DNA from: an uncultured Collinsella sp.
GTDB lineage: Bacteria > Actinomycetota > Coriobacteriia > Coriobacteriales > Coriobacteriaceae
Reading direction: 5' to 3'
NCBI GenBank assembly: GCA_959019945.1
Contig: CAUEQD010000024.1
Location: 1-32,646, forward strand
DNA length: 32,646 nucleotides
Position numbers and translations under genes: made by a program. Shown one piece after another: positions 14,140-20,951 of the stretch. The notes beneath the pieces are model-generated. The model was not told where the DNA came from, did no database searches, and worked only from the letters and a program-made list of their open reading frames with translations. How positions within the stretch are numbered: the stretch's first letter is position 1; each line of letters starts with the position of its first letter.

Positions 14140-15441
14140 ATGGATCAAACGCAGACGAGCAATAGCGCTCCCCTGCCCATGCAAGCTACTCCCCAACCGG
14201 AGCAAATGACCGTTTCACCTGCACAAAAACCCCTAGTAACCATTGTGCACGCATCGGTTGGATCGGGCCACAAAGCCGCCGCCAACGCGATAGCACAAGC
14301 ATTTGACCTTATCCGCGGCACCAAGGGAATCCCTGAGGATATTGAGATCGAAGTCCTGGATATCCTCGATTTTGGACGCATTAGGTTCGATGGTAATAAA
14401 ACTGCAGCGTCGTTTACCGGCGCCACGCGTCCCATTTACGACCTGACCTGGCGATATACGCTTACGGGACATCTTCTCTGGGGCGGCGGCACGGCATGGT
14501 CGCGAATTATGTTCCCTGCCTTCAACGAATATATTCGTCGCCGCAGGCCTATAGCCGTGGTCGCAACGCACATCACAGCAGCCAATGTTGCCGTGGGCGC
14601 CCGCGTAATTACGGGTATTGATTATCCGGTCATCTGCGTGCCGACCGATTACGAAGTCGAAGGCTTTTGGCCCCACAAGGACACCGACCTATTCTGCGTA
14701 GCCAACGAGTTTATGGCCGAAACGCTGCGCCCCCGTAAGGTTCCCGAGACCAAGATCCGCATTACAGGCATCCCCATTCGCGCCGGGTTTGATACGAACT
14801 ACAATCGCGAGGAAGAACTCGAGAAGTTCAATCTCCCCGCTGACAAGACCGTTGTGTTGGTGATGGCCGGTGCCAGTTTACCTCAACCGTACGTTCGCTT
14901 TCGCGCGGAGATGGACCGCACACTCCCCTTCCTGCGCAGTTTCGAGGACATGCACTTTGTCTTTTTGCCGGGCAAGGATGAGGAATACGCCACCCGCCTC
15001 AAGACGCTCTTCGACGCCATGAAGCTCGAAAACGTCACGGTTCTGGACTACGTGGACGACATGGCGGCCCTCATGCACGGCTGCGACCTGGCAATCCTAA
15101 AATCGGGCGGACTCACCGTCACCGAGTGCCTGTGCGCGCATCTGCCGATGATCCTACTGGGCAAGTCCTATGGCCAGGAAAAGGCCAACACCACGATGCT
15201 CACCGGCATGGGCGCCAGCATGCATGTCACCACCGCACGTGAACTCATCGTAACCCTACGTCACTTGCACGACCATCCCGAATCACTCAAAGCCCTACTC
15301 ATCAACGGCGAAGTGCTACGCCGCCCCCACGCAGCCGAAGACATAGCCATCGCAAGCATGGAGCTCGTAGGCAAGCCCCAAAAGCGCAAACGAGCCTTCT
15401 GCCGCTTCTACTGGGGCGGAAAACCCGCGCATATCCGCTAA
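14140..15441 (+). CDS. diacylglycerol glycosyltransferase (MGDG synthase/UgtP family)
   Basis: The protein has 433 residues from ATG 14140, preceded by GAAGGGGAG. Residues about 25-45 read KPLVTIVHASVGSGHKAAAN, the N-terminal hallmark of MGDG synthases and UgtP/YpfP (IL..S.G.GH..AA). The C-terminal half has a GT28-type UDP-sugar site with LKSGGLTVTECLCAHLPMIL. Such enzymes add glucose or galactose to diacylglycerol at the inner face of the membrane, making glycolipids and anchors for lipoteichoic-type polymers. The last residues are basic (KRKRAFCRFYWGGK), which may aid membrane binding. It is a single-gene unit converging on dut across a hairpin-rich gap. Confidence 0.85.
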   Translation: MDQTQTSNSAPLPMQATPQPEQMTVSPAQKPLVTIVHASVGSGHKAAANAIAQAFDLIRGTKGIPEDIEIEVLDILDFGRIRFDGNKTAASFTGATRPIYDLTWRYTLTGHLLWGGGTAWSRIMFPAFNEYIRRRRPIAVVATHITAANVAVGARVITGIDYPVICVPTDYEVEGFWPHKDTDLFCVANEFMAETLRPRKVPETKIRITGIPIRAGFDTNYNREEELEKFNLPADKTVVLVMAGASLPQPYVRFRAEMDRTLPFLRSFEDMHFVFLPGKDEEYATRLKTLFDAMKLENVTVLDYVDDMAALMHGCDLAILKSGGLTVTECLCAHLPMILLGKSYGQEKANTTMLTGMGASMHVTTARELIVTLRHLHDHPESLKALLINGEVLRRPHAAEDIAIASMELVGKPQKRKRAFCRFYWGGKPAHIR

Positions 15442-15454
15442 CATTGGACTGTCC

Positions 15455-15558
15455 GCTTACCTGTGGGAGGCCCCTCTATATCATCCCATGCTCAAACATT
15501 CTCGCTGCGCTGCGAAACTGCGCGTGGGACGATATATAGGGGCCTCCCACAGGTAAGC
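15455..15558. repeat. 104-bp hairpin element, copy 1
   Basis: The outer arms are perfect 20-mers: GCTTACCTGTGGGAGGCCCC (15455-15474) and its reverse complement (15539-15558). Inner arms TCTATATC/GATATATA and TCCC/GGGA continue the stem with two mismatches. The 38-nt loop (15488-15525) starts ATGCTCAAACATTCTCGC and ends GCTGCGAAACTGCGCGT. The same loop blocks occur in opposite orientation at 15717-15819. It lies just past the glycosyltransferase stop and could also act as a terminator. Confidence 0.85.
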
Positions 15559-15716
15559 TGCGTTAACGTACTAGCGGCTATACCAGATTCCCCACCAGAA
15601 GAATCTGCAAAGGGGAACCAGATAATATAAATACAGTAAGTCGATGCGACAAAGAAGGCGTCCCTTTATCGCATCGACTTACTAGAAAAGTAAATATTGT
15701 TTCAAGCGAGTAACCG
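15559..15716. other. rest of the 393-bp gap between convergent genes
   Basis: The gap contains only structured non-coding DNA: the two large hairpin elements plus a third, unrelated hairpin at 15635-15683. No reading frame of interest was seen. Confidence 0.5.
15635..15683. repeat. 15-bp-arm hairpin between the two large elements
   Basis: AGTAAGTCGATGCGA (15635-15649) and TCGCATCGACTTACT (15669-15683) are perfect inverted copies with a 19-nt loop. It is unrelated in sequence to the neighbouring elements. It may be the actual terminator or another repeat family. Confidence 0.7.
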
Positions 15717-15819
15717 CCCGCCCGGGGCTTACCTATATCGTTCCACGCGCAGTTTCGCAGCGAGCGAAGCGACGCGAGAATGTTTGAGCATGGGATGATA
15801 TAGGTAAGCCCCGGGCGGG
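15717..15819. repeat. 103-bp hairpin element, copy 2 (inverted)
   Basis: The outer arms are perfect 23-mers, 15717-15739 and 15797-15819, beginning CCCGCCCGGGGCTTACC. The 47-nt loop (15745-15791), read as reverse complement, has the same ATGCTCAAACATTCTCGC and GCTGCGAAACTGCGCGT blocks as copy 1, separated by 12 nt instead of 3. The outer stem differs from copy 1 but is again fully self-complementary. Confidence 0.85.
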
Positions 15820-15834
15820 AAGGATACGAGCGCC

Positions 15835-16278
15835 CTAGGCGACGCCGCTGGAGCCGAAGCCTCCGTTGCCTCGGTCGGTTTTGTCTAGCTCGTCTACCTC
15901 TATGAGGTTGACCGTGGGGACTTCTTGGATGACGAGTTGGGCTATGCGGTCGCCTTTGTTGATTTGAATGTTGTTGGAGGGATCCAGGTTGATGAGGATA
16001 ACCTTGAGTTCTCCTCGGTAGTGGGCGTCGATGAGGCCCGGCGTATTGACTATAGACAGGCCCTGCTTGATGGCCAAGCCGCTGCGGGGCTGGACGAAGC
16101 CGGCGTAACCGTCGGGCAGGGCGATGGCCAGCCCAGTAGAGACCAGACGGCGTTCGAAGGGCTTCAGGACGCAGTCCTCGTTGGAGCGCAGATCCAAGCC
16201 GGCATCGGTGGGATGGGCGTATTTGGGAAGCTCGACGGTGGGGTCGAGACGCTTTATGTTGACGGTAATGCTGGACAT
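15835..16278 (-). CDS. dut: dUTP diphosphatase (dUTPase)
   Basis: The 147-residue trimeric-type dUTPase has all five motifs: HPTDAGLDLRS (1), QPRSGLA (2), GLIDAHYRGELKV (3), KGDRIAQLV (4) and the flexible C-terminal arm DRGNGGFGSSG (5). It hydrolyses dUTP to dUMP, keeping uracil out of DNA and feeding dTMP synthesis. It starts 4 nt after the nrdR stop and so shares that transcript. Both genes control deoxynucleotide supply and sit behind the SOS-boxed promoter of the YneA-like gene. Confidence 0.95.
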   Translation of the reverse strand: MSSITVNIKRLDPTVELPKYAHPTDAGLDLRSNEDCVLKPFERRLVSTGLAIALPDGYAGFVQPRSGLAIKQGLSIVNTPGLIDAHYRGELKVILINLDPSNNIQINKGDRIAQLVIQEVPTVNLIEVDELDKTDRGNGGFGSSGVA

Positions 16279-16282
16279 GGAA

Positions 16283-16726
16283 TCACCTTAGCTTGTCGAG
16301 CTCTTGCAGAAACTCATCGACGTCTTTGAAATCGCGGTAGACCGAGGCAAAACGGATGTAAGCCACCTTGTCGATCTTGGCCAAGCGCTTGAGCACCATG
16401 TCACCCAACTCATGGGACGTGACGGCCGTCAGCGTGCGAGAGCGCAGCTCGACCTCGATGTCGTCGATAATCTCATTGAGCTTCTTAGTGTCGATATCAC
16501 GCTTGATGGTGGCGCGCATCAAGCCGACGAGCAGCTTATTGCGATCGAACCGCTGCTTAGTTCCGTCCGACTTAATGACCTCAATTGGGTCTTCGCATCG
16601 CTCGAACGTTGTAAAGCGGTAGTTACACGAGCAACATTCGCGACGGCGCTTAATAGTGTTATTTGACTCCTGCATACGGGAATCAACGACGCGGGTATGT
16701 GCCTTGCCGCATTTAGGACAGCGCAT
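16283..16726 (-). CDS. nrdR: transcriptional repressor NrdR
   Basis: The 147-residue protein has the N-terminal zinc ribbon C3-x2-C6 and C31/C32-x-C34, followed by the ATP-cone domain (IEVIKSDGTKQRFDRNKLLV...). These are the two parts of NrdR, which senses ATP/dATP and represses ribonucleotide reductase genes. Length is normal. The start ATG lies inside a perfect 12-bp inverted repeat (16721-16764), so the start site may be folded away in the mRNA. AGGAGG is 5 nt upstream. No nrd genes or NrdR boxes were seen in the window. Confidence 0.95.
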   Translation of the reverse strand: MRCPKCGKAHTRVVDSRMQESNNTIKRRRECCSCNYRFTTFERCEDPIEVIKSDGTKQRFDRNKLLVGLMRATIKRDIDTKKLNEIIDDIEVELRSRTLTAVTSHELGDMVLKRLAKIDKVAYIRFASVYRDFKDVDEFLQELDKLR

Positions 16727-16764
16727 GGTACCTCCTCTTAAACGATAACAAGGGTACCATGCGC
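16721..16764 (-). promoter_or_regulatory. hairpin occluding the nrdR start codon
   Basis: GCGCATGGTACC (16721-16732) and GGTACCATGCGC (16753-16764) are perfect inverted copies with a 20-nt loop. On the nrdR mRNA the 3' arm contains the start codon and part of the Shine-Dalgarno sequence, while the 5' arm carries a decoy AUG. It could limit nrdR translation unless opened. Confidence 0.6.
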
Positions 16765-16777
16765 AGCGCGATAATGA

Positions 16778-17230
16778 TTACGAACGAGCAGGAACCTTAA
16801 GATGCGCACCGGCGGCGAGCGAACCAAGCTCCAGATGATTGACGTTACGGATCATGTCGGAAGTCTCTTGCGTGGAAAGGCCTTCGATTGGATATTCCTC
16901 GGCAAGCGACCAAAGAGAATCACCAGGCTGAACGCGAATGGTCTCGTAGGTAACGTTGGAAACGGACTCGGCATACGCGGCGTGACGAGCGCTAAAGACC
17001 GACGTAGCGAGGACAAAAAAGAGCGTGAGCGAAACGGCGACGGCAACAATCGTCGAGACCTTCAGGGCAGCGGGAGTCGGCGCGGCAACAGCATACTGAG
17101 TGCGAGCAGACTTTACGGGCAAAGGCTGATAACCGGAACGTCCACCCTTGACAACAGTAAAAGCGGGCGCGGCAGGCGTCTCGAGCTTAAGGGCGAGGTT
17201 TCCCTGGACCATATTCGTTGCGTTCATCAT
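16778..17230 (-). CDS. LysM membrane protein, YneA-like SOS division inhibitor candidate
   Basis: The 150-residue protein has a cytoplasmic N-terminus of about 57 residues, one membrane segment at 58-79 and an extracellular LysM domain at about 95-147 (TYETIRVQPGDSLWSLAEEY...). This is the architecture of YneA of Bacillus, the SOS-induced cell-division suppressor transcribed divergently from lexA. Here too the gene is divergent from lexA, with LexA boxes between. Sequence similarity beyond LysM is not evident, and the N-terminal part is longer than in YneA. A role in stopping division during DNA damage is inferred from context. Confidence 0.75.
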   Translation of the reverse strand: MMNATNMVQGNLALKLETPAAPAFTVVKGGRSGYQPLPVKSARTQYAVAAPTPAALKVSTIVAVAVSLTLFFVLATSVFSARHAAYAESVSNVTYETIRVQPGDSLWSLAEEYPIEGLSTQETSDMIRNVNHLELGSLAAGAHLKVPARS

Positions 17231-17298
17231 GTTCTCCTCTCGCGTGTTTTGCTGAGAACAGTTTTATCAAGCCGCGCGGACAAAAATGTCTAGCGCGA

Positions 17299-17310
17299 GA
17301 ACGAATGTTC
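17299..17310. promoter_or_regulatory. LexA (SOS) box 1
   Basis: GAAC-GAAT-GTTC is a perfect core of the Gram-positive SOS box (GAAC-N4-GTTC), in the lexA/yneA-like intergenic region just downstream of the minus-strand -10 box. Confidence 0.8.
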
Positions 17311-17317
17311 GGTTATT

Positions 17318-17345
17318 ATTATCTTCGAACAGTTGTTCCTGTCAA
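17318..17345 (-). promoter_or_regulatory. SOS promoter of the YneA-like gene
   Basis: On the minus strand TTGACA (17340-17345) and GATAAT (17318-17323) are 16 bp apart. SOS box 2 lies entirely in the spacer, so bound LexA would block polymerase. Confidence 0.65.
17327..17338. promoter_or_regulatory. LexA (SOS) box 2
   Basis: GAAC-AGTT-GTTC, with flanking C on the left, matches the SOS consensus and sits between the -35 and -10 boxes of the divergent promoter. Confidence 0.85.
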
Positions 17346-17354
17346 GCAAAATTC

Positions 17355-17366
17355 GAACATTTGTTT
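17355..17366. promoter_or_regulatory. LexA (SOS) box 3
   Basis: CGAAC-ATTT-GTTTG has one changed base in the right half (GTTT for GTTC) but keeps the outer C and G. It is 24 bp upstream of the lexA start and probably serves autoregulation. Confidence 0.7.
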
Positions 17367-17390
17367 GACATGGGTAGAGAGGATGCCCTG

Positions 17391-18035
17391 ATGGCTCGCA
17401 AAATTACCAAGCGTCAGCAGCAAATTTACGACTTCATCAAGGAATATCAGCAGGAGAAGGGTTATCCGCCCAGCGTGCGCGAGATGGCTTCTGCCGTGGG
17501 CCTTTCCTCCCCCAGCACCGTGCACGCCCATCTATCTGCTCTGGAGGCGCGCGGGCTACTCAAGCGCGATGCCACCAAACCGCGCGCCCTGGAACTCTTT
17601 AACGAGGACGGTTCCTCTGTCTCAATTTCTAAATCTGACGAGCCCACCGCACCTCGCGGAACGGTCTCGCTACCGCTCGTTGGTCGCGTCGCGGCTGGGA
17701 TTCCCATTCTGGCCGAGCAGAATATCGAAGACACTTTTACTATCCCGACCGAAATCGCCACCGATCAGGGTTCCTTTATCCTTGAGGTGCATGGGAGCTC
17801 AATGATCAATGTCGGCATCTTCAATGGCGATTACATCATCGTCCGTGAACAAAAGAGTGCCATGAACGGCGAAATTGTCGTGGCCATGATTGATGGTTCA
17901 GCGACCGTCAAGACGTTCTACAAGGAGCAGGGACGCGTACGCCTGCAGCCCGAGAATGACACCATGGAGCCTATCTATGCAACGAATCCCGTTATCTTGG
18001 GCAAAGTCGTCGGCTTGATGCGCCGGTTCTCGTAA
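17391..18035 (+). CDS. lexA: SOS repressor LexA
   Basis: From ATG 17391 (GAGAGGAT upstream) the protein has 214 residues; ATG 17370 is an alternative. The winged helix at about 1-65 contains KGYPPSVREMASAVGLSSPS followed by TVHAHLSALE. The autocleavage site is A102-G103 in GRVAAGIP. The catalytic dyad is S137 (HGSSM) and K174 (ATVKTFY). It represses the SOS genes until RecA filaments trigger self-cleavage. Three SOS boxes lie upstream. Its stop overlaps the start of the DUF1624 gene (TAATG), so the two are translationally coupled. Confidence 0.95.
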   Translation: MARKITKRQQQIYDFIKEYQQEKGYPPSVREMASAVGLSSPSTVHAHLSALEARGLLKRDATKPRALELFNEDGSSVSISKSDEPTAPRGTVSLPLVGRVAAGIPILAEQNIEDTFTIPTEIATDQGSFILEVHGSSMINVGIFNGDYIIVREQKSAMNGEIVVAMIDGSATVKTFYKEQGRVRLQPENDTMEPIYATNPVILGKVVGLMRRFS

Positions 18036-18739
18036 TGCAAAAACGCATCACTATCTTTGATACCGTCCGCGGGTTTACGATGATTTCAATGGCAGGTTTT
18101 CACGCTTGCTACGATCTCGCCTACCTGTACGACTGGGATATGCCCTGGTTTACCCAGACTGTCTTTCAAGACATCTGGCGCGCCAGCATCAGCTGGGTAT
18201 TTTTGTTTATCGCGGGTTGGATGTGCACCCTTTCGCGCAACAATGCTAAACGAGCGGGCAAATACGCTGCCGCAGCTTTGGTCGTCTGGATTGCAACAAC
18301 GCTCGTATCGGTCGACGATTCAGTGAACTTTGGCATCATTTATTGCATGGCGACGTGTACCGCTGTGGCAGCCGTAGCACGACCGATGCTTAAGAAAGTG
18401 CCTAGCACGTGGGGCATTACGATATGCCTCGCTCTCTTCGCAGCGACATGGGGCATCCCGAAATCGACCTATTCATTCTCCTATTTGGCGTGGCTAGGAT
18501 TTCCCGACCCCTGGTTCGTTTCAGGCGACTATTATCCAATCATCCCGTTTATATTCATGTACCTCACAGGATACTTTGCTGCGCGCACCGCTCAAAGATG
18601 TGAACATCCCGCCCCAAGCTGGGCCTACGCCAATCCCGTCCCGGCGCTCGCCAGCCTTGGACGTCATGCACTCCCCTTTTATCTGCTGCATCAACCCATT
18701 ATTCTGGGCTTTTTGGAGCTCATCTACTCGGTGCGATAA
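18035..18739 (+). CDS. DUF1624/heparan-alpha-glucosaminide acetyltransferase-like membrane protein
   Basis: The 234-residue multi-pass membrane protein begins RITIFDTVRGFTMISMAGFH and ends GRHALPFYLLHQPIILGFLE; the first is the DUF1624/acyltransferase-3-like opening (..D..RG..m..m..fH). About seven hydrophobic segments are visible. The family transfers acetyl groups across membranes in eukaryotic HGSNAT; the bacterial substrate is unknown. Its first base overlaps the last base of lexA, so it should rise during the SOS response. Its end overlaps the convergent hflX gene by 16 bp. Confidence 0.8.
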   Translation: MQKRITIFDTVRGFTMISMAGFHACYDLAYLYDWDMPWFTQTVFQDIWRASISWVFLFIAGWMCTLSRNNAKRAGKYAAAALVVWIATTLVSVDDSVNFGIIYCMATCTAVAAVARPMLKKVPSTWGITICLALFAATWGIPKSTYSFSYLAWLGFPDPWFVSGDYYPIIPFIFMYLTGYFAARTAQRCEHPAPSWAYANPVPALASLGRHALPFYLLHQPIILGFLELIYSVR

Positions 18740-20013
18740 CGCTTGAGCCGCGACGCGATACGGGCCGGCAGCTTCGCCACAATACGAACGCCGTCCTCAA
18801 GATATTCCTCGTGCAAAAGGGTTCCCTGCTCATGCACCAGCGTGATGAGGGCGCCCTCGCGATACGGGATATCAGCAGAGAGCAACACATCGGTAGCAGC
18901 CGCCTCACGAGCAATACGGTCGACGAAATCGTCGAGTCCCTCGCCCGTCTGGGCCGAGAACAGCACGGCCTCGGGATAGCGACGACGGAAGCTCAGGCGA
19001 TCAACGCTATCGAGAAGATCGATTTTATTGAATACGGTCAGCGTTAAACGCTCTCCAGCGCCGATCTCATCAAGAACGCGGTCGACAGCCTCAAGCTGCC
19101 GCTCATAGTCCTCGTCAGACGCATCTACGACTTTGAGAATTAGATCGGCACCCAACACCTCGGACAGCGTCGATTTAAAGGCATCGACCAGACCATGCGG
19201 CAGCTTTTGAATAAAGCCGACGGTATCAGTAATCGTCATGCCGCGACCGCCGGGCAGGCGATACGAACGCGTCGTCGGGTCGAGCGTAGCAAACAGCTTG
19301 TCCTGCGAAAGTACCGTAGAGCCGGTCAGGCGATTGAGCAACGTCGATTTACCGGCATTGGTATAACCGGCTAACGCGACGCGAAACGCCGGTGACTCAA
19401 TGCGGCTCTTGGACTGGACATCGCGACGCTGTTCAACCTGCTTGAGCTCACGACGAAGCGCGGCAATCTTATTGCGAATCAAGCGACGGTCAACCTCGAG
19501 CTGGCTTTCACCCTGGCCAAAGCGCGAACCGATGCCGCCGCGCGTCTGCTCCTTGGCAAGATGGCTCCACATGCCACGCAGACGAGGCAACAGATATTGA
19601 AGCTGCGCCAGCTGTACCTGTAGGCGTCCCTCACGCGTCTGAGCATGCAGGCCAAAGATATCCAAGATCAGTGCTGTACGATCGATAATCTTTACCGGCT
19701 CGCCCACGGCTTTCTCCAAATAGGATTGCTGCGAGGGCGTCAGGTCGTCGTCAAAAATAACGACATCGGCATCCATGCGATGCACCAGGCCGCACAGCTC
19801 TTCAACCTTACCGGAACCGATAAACGATTTTGGATACGGCTTAACCAGACGCTGTGACAAACGCGCCACGCACTGGGCGCCAGCCGTATGGGCCAGGCGC
19901 TCAAGCTCGTCAAGCGAACGATCGAGCGGCCATGCATTGTCGCGCCACTCAACACCAACTAATATGGCACGCTCGGGCTCGAGTGCCGTGGGAACAAGGG
20001 GGAAACGGGCCAT
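18724..20013 (-). CDS. hflX: ribosome-associated GTPase HflX
   Basis: The 429-residue protein has the HflX N-terminal domain (ERAILVGVEWRDNAWPLDRS, then LDELERLAHTAGA) and the Gly-rich linker QTRGGIGSRFGQGESQLEVD. The GTPase domain has G1 GYTNAGKST near 212, DTVGFIQKLPHGLVDAFKST and NKIDLL. HflX splits stalled or hibernating 70S ribosomes after stress. It is the last gene of a chain in which miaA and hflX share bases (TAATG). Co-occurrence with miaA matches the Escherichia coli miaA-hfq-hflX group, here without hfq. Confidence 0.94.
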   Translation of the reverse strand: MARFPLVPTALEPERAILVGVEWRDNAWPLDRSLDELERLAHTAGAQCVARLSQRLVKPYPKSFIGSGKVEELCGLVHRMDADVVIFDDDLTPSQQSYLEKAVGEPVKIIDRTALILDIFGLHAQTREGRLQVQLAQLQYLLPRLRGMWSHLAKEQTRGGIGSRFGQGESQLEVDRRLIRNKIAALRRELKQVEQRRDVQSKSRIESPAFRVALAGYTNAGKSTLLNRLTGSTVLSQDKLFATLDPTTRSYRLPGGRGMTITDTVGFIQKLPHGLVDAFKSTLSEVLGADLILKVVDASDEDYERQLEAVDRVLDEIGAGERLTLTVFNKIDLLDSVDRLSFRRRYPEAVLFSAQTGEGLDDFVDRIAREAAATDVLLSADIPYREGALITLVHEQGTLLHEEYLEDGVRIVAKLPARIASRLKRYRTE

Positions 20014-20951
20014 TAGGCAGCCTCAATACGATGCAGGATGTCCTCAACGACCTCATCGATCGTAAACTCGTCCATATCAAACCACACGATACGGTCATCG
20101 CGCTTAAACCACGAAAGCTGACGTTTGGCATAGCGACGCGAACGCATCTTGATGAGTTCGCGAGCCTCATCCATAGAAATCACGCCATTGAAAGCATCAA
20201 TGATCTCTTTATAGCCAATTGCCTGCATCGAAGTCAGGGCATCTCCCAGCCCCTGGTCCATAAGACCGCGAACCTCATCGACAAGACCCTGCTCAACCAT
20301 CAGATCGACGCGCAGGTTAATGCGCTCGTAGAGCACCTCGCGATTACGCGTCAGACCAAACCATAGAGCATGATAATGCTCGCGCGGAACACTAAACTGA
20401 CTTTTTTGCTGTGCATAGGAGATACCATCATCATGCATCTCGAGCGCACGAATCACACGGCGCACATTATGGGGATGAATAACAGCAGCCGATTCTGGGT
20501 CGCGCTCGGCAAGCAGGGCATGCAGCTCTTCCTCGCCAATACGCTCGGCAAGCTCCTGATAGCCCATACGACGATCGTCCTCAAGTTCACCCGAGGGAAA
20601 GTCCATTTCATCGAGGGCGGCCTTGAGATACAGCCCCGTACCTCCGCAAAAAACCGGCAGGCAACCCGAACCAAGGAGACGTTCAACATGCGCGCGAGCG
20701 TCAGCCTGATAAAGCGCAGCAGAATATGCCACACCCGGCTCTACAATGTCGACGAGACGCAACGGCACCGTACACTCATCGGGCGCCATCTTTGCGGTAC
20801 CGATGTCCATGCCGCGATAGATTTGCATCGCATCGCACGACAGCACTTCGGACGAAAGACGAGCCGCCAAACGGTCGGCAACATCACTCTTACCAACCGC
20901 CGTCGGACCGACGATCGCAACGGCGGAAAGACCTGCCCCGGGAGAAACCAT
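20013..20951 (-). CDS. miaA: tRNA dimethylallyltransferase
   Basis: The 312-residue protein has the P-loop GPTAVGKSDVA near the N-terminus, then SCDAMQIYRGMDIGTAK and FCGGTGLYLKA, with RQLSWFKRDDRIVWFD near the end: all MiaA signatures. It adds a dimethylallyl group to A37 of tRNAs reading UNN codons. The product is the substrate of MiaB, whose gene ends on the first base of miaA (TAATG overlap). The two steps of i6A to ms2i6A synthesis are thus encoded together. Confidence 0.95.
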   Translation of the reverse strand: MVSPGAGLSAVAIVGPTAVGKSDVADRLAARLSSEVLSCDAMQIYRGMDIGTAKMAPDECTVPLRLVDIVEPGVAYSAALYQADARAHVERLLGSGCLPVFCGGTGLYLKAALDEMDFPSGELEDDRRMGYQELAERIGEEELHALLAERDPESAAVIHPHNVRRVIRALEMHDDGISYAQQKSQFSVPREHYHALWFGLTRNREVLYERINLRVDLMVEQGLVDEVRGLMDQGLGDALTSMQAIGYKEIIDAFNGVISMDEARELIKMRSRRYAKRQLSWFKRDDRIVWFDMDEFTIDEVVEDILHRIEAA

